This document shows positions 55,552 to 64,000 of a stretch of DNA of 64,000 nucleotides, one piece after another (the stretch's first letter is position 1; each line of letters opens with the position of its first letter). The notes under the pieces are model-generated. The model was given only the letters and a program-made list of their open reading frames with translations. It was not told the DNA's origin and did not search any database. The translations under genes were made by a program, and so were the position numbers. This DNA is from Neurospora tetraspora (Eukaryota > Ascomycota > Sordariomycetes > Sordariales > Sordariaceae): NCBI RefSeq assembly GCF_033439725.1, contig NW_026944385.1, positions 1,893,001 through 1,957,000 of the forward strand, read 5' to 3'.

Positions 55552-56421
55552 GGTATTTGTTTCCGCCTCTGCTGTCGAAGAACCAGAGGATTAGGGACGG
55601 GGTTGTGGTATCGCAGTCGCTGGCTGTCGTCTGCTGGTTTTGGTTTTGGTTTTGGTTTTGGTTTTGGTTGAGGAGGTTTAGAGATAGTAGGGTGCTCGAC
55701 GACGCCCACTGATACCACGACCTCCCCCCCTCTGTCTGTTTCCCGGTCCGGCACTCGGCGGGATAAACAGGTAAATAATAATTCGTCACCCCCACCTCTT
55801 TGTCATTAACCATTCTTCTTGTTCTCGAACTCAACCACTTTTTTTCTTGCTCAAACAACCCCTCCCTCGAGATATTATAATCGCTATCATGATTCCCGTA
55901 CGTACTCGCCCACGTCAACCCCCTTCGCACCATCGGTTCCACGATCTGGTCCAGATATACTGTGCTGTTTTCGAGAAAGGTGTTGTCGCCCGAGATCAAA
56001 TCCCCATTAAGCACGACGAGATCTGTGTGCGGTTCAGAGTCCAGCACGCTGTTCATCACCCGGATGGTGGAAGCGTCTTGGAGAGGGCCCATTCTTCCCA
56101 GGCGTTTTCGCCGAAGTGGAGGTCTTCGAAGATGGAGATTTGGAAGGTGTTGGAGGTACCCCTGGGGGAGAAGGTGAGGGGGGGTGGTTCGGAGAGGGAG
56201 GAGCGGGTGTTGTGGGTTTGGCTTTGGCCGTGGGTTTGGTTGGGCAGGGTGAGGAGAAAGAGGGTTACGGCGGCGACGAAGGAAGAGCCGGCGAGGAGCC
56301 TCTGCCAAAGTCGGGGATGGCGGCGGTACTCGATGGCGGGTTGGTGGTTGGTGTGGTGAGGTAGTTCGGGTGAGAAGTGTCGGGGGTCTTTTCGATCTTG
56401 GTGGCAGTGAGGAAGAGCCAT
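54710..56421 (-). CDS. calcineurin-like metallophosphoesterase, membrane-anchored, with a frame change near 56.09 kb
   Basis: The N-terminal part (ATG 56421) has a basic start, one hydrophobic segment (LLAGSSFVAAVTLFLLTL) and then FQISIFEDLHFGENAWEEW, the first metal motif. The frame then closes, but the neighbouring frame continues at once with GPLQDASTIRVMNSVLD, VVLNGDLISGDN, STYGNHDSDYN, SLAFVHIPPNAF and CSGHDHGNTW, all expected metal-binding blocks in order. No intron fits; one missing G in the GGGCCC at 56085-56090 explains it. Either the gene is recently broken or the assembly has an indel error. The family is Dcr2/purple-phosphatase-like. Three in-frame microsatellites (Asn-Gln, poly-Gln, Gln-Gly-Gln) interrupt the core, all in multiples of three. 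Confidence 0.75.
55284..55346. repeat. 9-bp tandem repeat (TTGTCCTTG)n in the phosphoesterase gene
   Basis: About seven copies. They encode Gln-Gly-Gln units on the minus strand, in frame. It is a coding minisatellite, not a CRISPR array: there are no spacers. Confidence 0.85.
55519..55552. repeat. trinucleotide (GTT)n in the phosphoesterase gene
   Basis: About eleven units. They encode poly-Gln on the minus strand. Confidence 0.85.
55635..55670. repeat. hexanucleotide (GGTTTT)n in the phosphoesterase gene
   Basis: About six units. They encode Asn-Gln repeats on the minus strand. Confidence 0.85.
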
Positions 56422-56804
56422 TTTGTTAGAACAAACCTTGGGTGGAATGGGGTCTGGAGACGTCCTCACTAGGAGGGCACAGCTGAGCATCAATCTTAAA
56501 TACGTTGTGCGATGTTATAGTTGTTGGACCGATTAACATCAAGGAGTGAAGAAGAGTGGAAATGAAGGCGATGGAATCGGTGAATATTGAATCGCTAAAT
56601 ACGAGATGATCTGTCAAATTGTCATGCCCGGTTAAGAAATTCTTGCACCGATGCGGCTACGAAGCCCGGTGGGTGACCGATGCGCGCATACATAAAAAAT
56701 GCATCTCCAACAGGCATCACCAGTCTGCGGCTGTGGGCGTCTTCACATGTCACCAAAGCAAGTAGTGACAAAAAAAAAGAAAAAAAAAGAAAAGGAAATC
56801 GGGC
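56422..56804. other. short intergenic stretch, promoter of the phosphoesterase
   Basis: No gene. It holds the phosphoesterase promoter and A-rich runs (56770-56794) that follow the tRNA terminator. Confidence 0.35.
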
Positions 56805-56810
56805 AAAAAA
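56805..56810 (-). terminator. RNA polymerase III terminator of tRNA-Val
   Basis: A run of six T on the minus strand, 11 bp past the tRNA 3' end. Longer T-runs farther on (56770-56794) provide backup termination. Confidence 0.7.
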
Positions 56811-56821
56811 GATGATAATCG

Positions 56822-56895
56822 TGATCCGACCCAGGCTCGATCTGGGGACCTTCAGTGTGTTAGACTGACGTGATAACCAACTACACCATCGGACC
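56822..56895 (-). tRNA. tRNA-Val (AAC), no intron
   Basis: 74 nt on the minus strand, beginning GGTCCGATGGTGTAGTTGG and ending GTCGGATCA. The 7-bp acceptor stem is GGTCCGA/TCGGATC with one G-U pair. The D-arm includes the A-box. The anticodon stem TCAGT/ACTGA closes a 7-nt loop CTAACAC with anticodon AAC. The T-arm has the B-box-like GATCGAGCC. The discriminator base is A, and CCA is not encoded, as expected for a nuclear gene. Confidence 0.95.
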
Positions 56896-59283
56896 AATTG
56901 TTGAAATAACGGTTTCCAGGATGGCTTGATATTCCCTCACATGCGTTTGCAAGTTCTTCCATCTTTCCTGACTTTTTTTTCTGCAGCGAATGGACTCGAC
57001 TGGCCTCGAGTGGGGACATGAAGACAAATTTAGGGGTCCGTTCAGGGGTCCAGGGGCGTTTGGTAGTGGAGCTGCTGTTCTCGCTTCGCTTACGGCGCTT
57101 TAGGGGACAAGGACTCCCCGGCCGGCGATGCTTCCTCCTTCTCCTCCGTGCCGCCGGGGACGATGACCTTTTCTTCCGAGCCCACGACACTCCGCCGATG
57201 GCCCGGGGCGGTGCGGAGCGGTGCGGGATGCGCCGTGGATTGACACTCATTTGCTAAGGCTGAATTTCAGTTGTCTGGTTGCGTAACCATCTACCTACCA
57301 GTTGGTCAGCACTTGATATCAGCAAAGAGAAACTGGGCGTGTGTGACTGTGGCGGACTGAGCCCCAAGGATTTGTCTTGCTAGAGACAGTTGATGGCTAG
57401 GCACCCAGGCTCGCCAGGATGTTGAGGCCCTCTGGTTTTGAGCATCTCCTGGATCTCGGACGGACTCGGAGTCGGGGACGGATGACCAGGCAGGCCTGTG
57501 GAAGCCAACTAGGTCAAGGGTCGCACATGGGGGTAAATACCTCCGAGTGATGACGGGATGCGAGGAATGAGACACCAATACGCGAGACGATATTACTTGC
57601 ATTAGTTGCCGTGACTGGCACTCTTGTTGGTCAACAAGCGCGGGACCAACAGTTTCCAACTGGCAGATTCGACAAAGCCGGTGGTTGTTGGTTGAACCAA
57701 GGCGGACCAGACTCCCGGAAAGATCAAGGCCGGGCCCATAGAATGGTGTTTTCTCAGTCACACAGCATCCCGTGCCAACTTGATAACTTGTTACGGGGCC
57801 GACAAGCCGCCGACGGATGATTTTGAAAAGGATTATAGGACTATAACGAAGGGAAGCCATCGGACACCGGGAGATCCGGGAGGTGGGTGTACAAGACATT
57901 CATGTACAACGGCTTGATGGAAGTCAGCAACGGTCAAAATACGCCGAACCCATGTCTTTAGCCTGCCCTTCCTAGAAACAGCTCAGCCTCTCTGCATGTC
58001 TGATTCTGACCTAATGGTATGATCGAGGCTGTTAAGTACTATTCATCTCGTGTTAATTCAAAGATGGGAATCAGCAATACATGTTTCCTTTGTGGGAATG
58101 GGAACATGGTCTCGTCTCCTCTTCTGTCCGAAGTTCCATTATCCCGCTCAGGACGGTGCCGCCCGCGGACCTTCAGGAACGTGCTTACAGGGCAAAGCAT
58201 CGCCGGTCTCGGGTTTTCTGTACCTACCTCTAGTCGATATAGGAAGGACTGTTGATCACGTTACACTTTCCACTTGATTCCAATCTTGGGGATGGATTGA
58301 CATCGAAAAGTAAACAAAACTTACACTACAGGTGAGTGTCCACTGTAATAAAGTCCATGATCAGGTCTTGCCCCTCCTTGGTCTAGCCTCAGGGCGCTGC
58401 CAGTTGATCGACACAGGGTCCCAGCTGCGAGCACGGCCAAGTGGAGCCGAAGGCAGCTGTCCGAGTGGCATGATTGGCTGCCGCTGGGAGTGCACTAACA
58501 ATTTTCCATGTCACGTTTGTCACCATCCACACTTTGACACGCACCGGTTCCTCTCCGACCCCCGTCTTCAAACCTCAAGGCTCCCGTCAGGTCTCGACAC
58601 CCTCGACACCTCCACCAACGTCAGAAACACCAATCACCACCACTTTGGTCTCCTTTGCGCCTCCTTGTGATTCCCACCGTCCCGGACCGGAGTACCAGGA
58701 ATGGCATGCTAGGCATGGATGATTCTTCTGCAACCCTGCGGCTGGTTGAGTGCTCCCCATCACTAGTTCTAAGTGCTACATGTTGGCGTCGATCCCCCTC
58801 TCTTAGAAGTTAGAGTCAGTCTTACCGAGTTCTTCTCTCTCGTCTCCGTCTTCTTCCTGCCACTGCTTCCTCGCTTCTTCCCTTTTACCGGGCCATGTCG
58901 TGTTTGCTCCCGACAACACCCTCCCAATCCCTCTCCTGTTTCACGTCGACGACATCGGACATTTACCATCGCCAAGTGGAATGATCTCGCGTCACCCCAA
59001 GCCTTGCCTTCGTGGACGAGCCAACAGCCAACACTGTGCGATGCCGACTAGCGCCTGACATCATTCCTCGACGTCTCCATCTTCTCCAAACAACCAACAA
59101 CACCTCTTCACTTGTCTTTCGTTTCGTTAGGTGCTAATGGTACCCGGGGTACTGTTGCCACCTACCTTCTACTCTCCTCCGTTTCGTCGTCGTTGAGGTT
59201 CCAGTCCTCGTTCATGATACCCCTTCCCCTTGTTGTACTCTTAGTTTAATATATTCCTCTTTTGGCCTTTTCACACCTGTGCC
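56896..59283. other. 2.4-kb intergenic stretch before the NRPS, no supported gene
   Basis: Unassigned DNA with short overlapping frames and no family pattern. From ~58.75 kb on it becomes CT-rich, like a promoter and leader for the NRPS. Confidence 0.4.
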
Positions 59284-59336
59284 ACCCCTCCCCTTCCCTC
59301 CCCTTCCCTCCCCTTCCCTCCCCTTCCCTCCCCTCT
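59284..59336. repeat. 10-bp tandem repeat (CCCCTTCCCT)n directly before the NRPS start codon
   Basis: About five perfect units, ending four bases before the ATG at 59341. It is pure pyrimidine on the plus strand. The minus strand is a run of GGG/GGGG blocks separated by AA or A, so it could fold as a G-quadruplex or form triplex DNA; on the mRNA it gives a C/U-rich leader. Confidence 0.85.
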
Positions 59337-59340
59337 CGCC

Positions 59341-62300
59341 ATGGAAGACCCTTCGGCGCAAAAGGTCCTCATCCCGCGCATAGATACGCCTTCGACCTGG
59401 GTACAGATCGAGGAGGAAGCTGCCGAGAATAGGCTACTGTCGGTCGTTGCGCAGGTCCTCGACATCCCCAGAGAACAAATCCAGCTCCATGAATCCTTCA
59501 AAGACTTGGGCGGTGACGACAGGTCCGCCGTGGCCCTGAGGGCCGAGTGTCTGGAGGTTGGCATTGACATCAAAGTTTCCGATATCCTTCGCTGCCCGAC
59601 CCTCGCCGAACTCCAAACCTGTATCATTCCCAAGTACGAGTACCCCGAGAACATCGAAAACATCGAAACCACCATGGTCCCGGTCGAACCTCTCGAAATA
59701 CACAGGCCTGCGAGGCTGCCCGTTACCCGCGATGCGAATGCGATTGCGACAAAACACTCGCGCAACTCGAGCCAGGCCAGCTCCAGCTCGCAAGCTATAC
59801 ATATGACAGAAATCGAAAAGGCATTGGGGAATCAAAAAGAAATATCAAGGATAGCAACGGTGCGGCCAAAGGCAGGCATACTCGAAGGGAAACTCGTTGC
59901 CCTCTTCACCCTCTCCACCACTCACCCCTCTAAAGCCAGTTCATCCGATGTCAGCCTGATATCCCAGTCCAACTCCATCTTCGCCGGCACCCAAGTCACC
60001 TTTCTCCGAGAAGTCGCCAAATCCCTTCTCCCACCAGCCAGCCTGCCCGATATATGGATCGTCTTGGAAAGCATGCCCCTCACGGAATGCGGCCTTGTAG
60101 ATACTCGACGATTGCGAACTTGGGTCCAGAACATGAACCAGCAGCTCTACTACCAGGTGTCCAATCTCCAGTCCCAAGTGCCGTTGGAAGAGCCCAAGAC
60201 GGCCATGGAACGCTCGTTACAGAGGCTGGTAAGCAAGGTGTTGAATCTCTCCCAGGTCCAGATTGGGGTCAACCTTTCCTTCTGCCAGCTAGGAGGCGAC
60301 GAGACGACTGCCATGGAACTTGTTTCCCGCTGCAAAAACGAAATTATGTACATCAATCCCTTGGAGGTGCTTGGATCCAACACCCTCTCCGAGTTGGCCG
60401 CCATTGCCGAGTCTCGAGGCATCCAGGAAAACCAGTGGGAGGAGGAAACTCGCGACTTCTTCGACCTGTCCCCAATGCAGCATTTATATTTCGAGTCCTC
60501 TATGGGCGGAGACCTGAACCGCAGATCTGCTGGCGATGGGAGTTACCGCTTCAACCTAAGCCTATTTCTCCGCTTCAAGAAGGACGTCTGTTTTGAGGAC
60601 GTTGCGGCCGCTCTGGAAGCGGTTGTTGCCCACCATCCAATGCTTCGATCACGCTATAGTCGGGGGCCTGATGGCTGGATGCAGCTTATTTTGCCTGATG
60701 TCGCAGGATCGTACAACCTCCGCCGCCACTCGATATCCTCTGATCGCGAACTTGATACCATTATCGGACAAACCCAGCTCTCCATCGACATCGAGAGGGG
60801 ACCGGTCTTCGCTGCCGACTACTTTACCACCCACGACGGACAGCAGCTGATCTATCTTGCTGCTCACCACCTTGCTGTTGACCTACCCTCATGGCGCATC
60901 ATCATCCACGATCTCGACGAGCTTCTGGACTCGGGAAGTTTTCTGTCCCAAAGGTCGATGCCCTTCCACAAATGGGTCGAGCTGCAAAAGTACGATGTCC
61001 AAGGGAGAGACCCAAAAGAGTTCGTGCCCTTCAAAGTCCAACCGGGAGATTATACCTTTTGGGGTCTGCGAGAAATCCCCAACGCGTACGGCGACACGCA
61101 AGACATTAGCTTCGCTCTCAGCTCGGAGCTGACGGCGATCCTGCAAAGTTCTTGCAACCAAGTTTTCAAGACTGATACGGTCGACATCTACCTCGCTGCG
61201 CTCATGTTGTCGTTTGCACAAACATTTCCCGATCGGTCTGTGCCAGTGGTTTGGAATCAAGAGCATGGTAGGGATATGTGGAGGTCTGACATTGACATTT
61301 CCGAGACAGTAGGGTGGTTCACAGCCCTGTGCCCGATAGCCCAAAAGGTAGAAGGTACAGATGACTTCATCGACGTTCTCCGACATGTCAAAGATACGCG
61401 CCGGTCAATACCAGCTCATGGATCCAAATATTTTGCGTCACGGTTCTACAACAACGCTGGGCCTGACACCTTGCGCCCCGACTGGCCGTTCGAGGTCATG
61501 TTCACCTACGCGGGCTCGCTGCAACAACTAGAGCGCATCAACGGCGTGATGGAGCAGTTGCCCCTTGCAAGCCGATCATTCGACTCCCCGACTTCGGATA
61601 TTGGGTCGAAAGTGGGCCGCGTAGCTTTGTTCGAGATCAGCGCCATGCTTGACAAAGGTATCGCCAAGGTGTCGTTCACATATAGCAAGTTCTGCAAAGA
61701 TCAGATTCGCATCGCGCAATGGGCCCATAACTATGAGCACCTGCTTCTCGAGGCGATTGGCAGGCTGAGGTATCACCCTCATGAGCTAACGCTTGCCGAT
61801 GTTCCGCATCTTGATGTCACATATGAAGGTTTGACGAGATTCAACAAGCAGCGGGTAGCGGGTCTGAAACTGGCAAGCGTGCAAGACGTCGAAACGATCT
61901 ACCCGGTGACTGCCGTACACCAGGCCATCTTGATCAGTCAAGCTCAGCGACCAGATACGTGCTATTTGCATGCCATCTACGAGTTTGCGTCACCACATGG
62001 CGACTCTATCGATATTGCCAGGCTATGCAACGCGTGGCAGCATGTATGCATCCGGCACCCAGCCCTAAGAACCGTCTTTACCGAGAGCGTCAGCGAGACG
62101 GGATTGTGGGATATGGTGATCCTCCGTCGGGCATCCCCGGATATGCTCTTCATAGATACAGCCCCTGCAGAGGATCCAGTGTACGAGCTCGACAACCTCC
62201 CAGATCTTCGACCGACGGACAATAAGCCGCTCCACCGCTTGACGGTGTGCAGAGCTCCGACCAGGACGTTCATAAAGCTGGATATTAGCACCGCGCTTTG

Positions 62301-64000
62301 CGATGTAAGTTTGTTCCCACTTTCCTGTTGTGCGCCTCCAGTGCTTACGAATTGCAGTCCGTCAGCATTCATCTCATTTTGCACGATCTTCGACGAGCCT
62401 ACGTCACCGAAAAGGCCATTCCCGAACCTGCTCACTTTGGGTACCCTCACTACATGCAATTTCTGAGCGGAATACGTCGTGGATCCAGCGTTGGCTTTTG
62501 GCGTGAGAGGCTTTCCGACGTTGCGCCATGCATGTTCCCTCGACTTGCTGTGTCGCCTGATGAGCAGCGCTTCGTCAACTCGTTTTTCGACTTGGAGATC
62601 ACGTCCTACGAACTGTCCGGGTTCACCAGATCCCACGCAACCACTGTCGATGCGATTATCCGTTTGGCGTGGAGTCTTGTGCTGCGATGCTTCACCGGGT
62701 CAAATGCTGTGTGCTTCGGCTACCAAACAAGCGGCCGCGACACCTCCGTTCCCGAGCTACAAGATGCCGTGGGCTCGTTCGCCAACATTGTGGCCTGCAA
62801 TTACGAACTGACGTCGTACACACCCCTTAAGATGGCGCTGGAGGCCACTGAAGATCAACTTACAACTAGTTTGCCGCACCAACACTTCACCATGGCCGAG
62901 TTGGAACATGCTATGGGCATGAAAGGTGGCGAGCATCTCTTCAACTCGTGCCTAACATTCACCGAAGAGCCCGCAGGACTAAATAGCAAATTCACGACGA
63001 GGACAAGCTTTGAACTCAAGCCCCTCTCGCTCAAGCAAACGTCCGATGTGGACGTACTCGTCAATACGCGGTTTGCTGGGGGAAAGTTGGTGGTCGACAT
63101 CGGACAACGGGTCATGTCCGAAGAGCAGGCCCTCAACGTGGCCAATACCTTTGGAAAAGCGATCCGCACCATTCTTTCCGCGCCACACAGTTCCATTGGA
63201 ACAGTCGACCTATTCAGCGACCGTGACTATGCCCAGCTGTTGGCCTGGGGCGCTGACTCGCCATCTGGCCATAGCACACGAGCTGAGACCCTTGTTCACG
63301 ACCTTGTAAGCAAGCAGGCCAGCGCTCAGCCAAACTCTCAAGCCGTCTGCGCATGGGATGGAACTTATACGTACCGGCAACTGGATGAAGAGGCGACAAT
63401 CCTAGCCCATCATCTAGTCGATGTGGGCGTTGGACCACACTCGGTTGTGCCTGTAGTCATGGAGAAGAGTCGCCTTGCCATTGTGGCAATCCTCGCTGTT
63501 CTCAAGTAAGTCCTGCCCACCGCCGTCCTCATCGCTTGCTAACCTGTGCCCCTCCAGAGCTGGTGGCGCGTTTGTCCCTATCGATGCCTTGGAACTAGGC
63601 TTGATCCAACCTATCTTTGAGCGGCTTAACTTTTCCAGGGTCGCGGTCGCTTCGGAGCGCGCTGCTCTGGTTCTTGGAAACCTCTTCGACGATGTTGTTA
63701 CCCTGAACGATGGCCTGATGCACAGTCTTCCCCGAGATCGAAGATCGCTCACCTCGATGGCTACACCTTCCGATCCAGCCTGTATACTCTTCTCTCGCGT
63801 ATCTTCGGGCGAGGCTCGAGGTGTTTCCTTCAGCCACACTGCACTGTCCACAGCACTTCTGGGTCAAGGCCCCGCCGCGAAGATTGGACCCTTGAGTCGC
63901 GTCATGCAACTCTCTTCTTTCAATGTTGACATCTGCGTTTCGGAGATCCTCACCACACTCGCTTATGGAGGATGTGTGTGTGTGCCGTCTGCGAACGAGC
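59341..64000 (+). CDS. multimodular nonribosomal peptide synthetase, 5' part (truncated by window edge)
   Basis: Exons are 59341-62304, 62358-63505 and 63558 onward (introns 53 and 52 nt, both GTAAGT...CAG). Domain order: a carrier domain (~25-95); the C-terminal lobe only of an adenylation domain (~175-265); a second carrier (~285-360); an epimerisation-type domain (~370-810) with HHLAVDLPSW and ETVGWFTALCPI; a condensation domain (~848-1290); then an adenylation domain from ~1300, with AGGAFVPIDA and a normal SRVMQLSSFNVD block, cut at ~1518. Several core motifs are off consensus: neither carrier motif has its serine in place, the condensation His motif is not evident, and the early adenylation loop is atypical. 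The frame itself is fully open. The product is unknown; I make no claim about it. ATG context GCCATGG is good. Confidence 0.88.

Overview
The window looks like nuclear DNA of a filamentous ascomycete, most likely a Sordariomycete and probably Sordariales. The genes carry short GT..AG introns (about 46-330 nt) with CTAAC-like branch points. There is a strongly AT-rich retroelement whose decay looks like repeat-induced point mutation (RIP). Intergenic DNA is long and rich in simple repeats, and the recognised proteins (an FWD-1-like F-box/WD40 protein, an HGT-1-like glucose transporter, Vps60, LIS1, an XMAP215/Stu2-type protein) are of filamentous-fungal type. All calls come from reading the sequence; no database was searched.

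Layout. 1-421: CT-rich leader or promoter of a gene that would lie off the left edge. 422-5964: a complete-length but heavily decayed Ty1/copia-type element on the minus strand, with about 165-bp LTRs and a 5-bp target duplication. A solo LTR of the same family is at 42256-42420. 6.6-12.6 kb: two large unrecognised membrane proteins. 12.8-16.5 kb: two related small GPI-type secreted proteins with a large hairpin between them. 17.7-21.7 kb: two short palindromes, then a tail-to-tail pair of paralogous multi-pass membrane genes whose stop codons are 13 bp apart; the plus-strand copy has in-frame stops and the minus-strand copy looks whole. 22.8-27.1 kb: VPS60 and a convergent F-box/WD40 gene. 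28.5-30.0 kb: an FMN-dependent 2-hydroxy-acid oxidase. 30.9-34.9 kb: a 1330-residue disordered protein built from several repeat families. 36.5-38.2 kb: a sugar transporter. 38.2-44.2 kb: almost 6 kb in which I can support only the solo LTR. 44.2-50.9 kb: divergent XMAP215/Stu2 and LIS1/Pac1 genes. 53.9-56.4 kb: a beta/gamma-crystallin-like protein and a convergent metallophosphoesterase that needs a frame change near 56.09 kb. 56.8 kb: tRNA-Val(AAC). 59.3 kb to the right edge: the first ~1518 residues of a multimodular nonribosomal peptide synthetase whose early core motifs are strikingly degenerate.

How the genes relate. Most neighbours are unrelated housekeeping genes, as usual in fungi. 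Context adds information in four places: the two GPI proteins (local duplication), the tail-to-tail membrane paralogs (inverted duplication with decay of one copy), the head-to-head pair of microtubule regulators, and the NRPS, whose cluster partners, if any, would lie to the right of the window. The best candidates for something undescribed are the inverted membrane-gene pair with its flanking palindromes, the SGTPSGV-repeat protein and the degenerate start of the NRPS.
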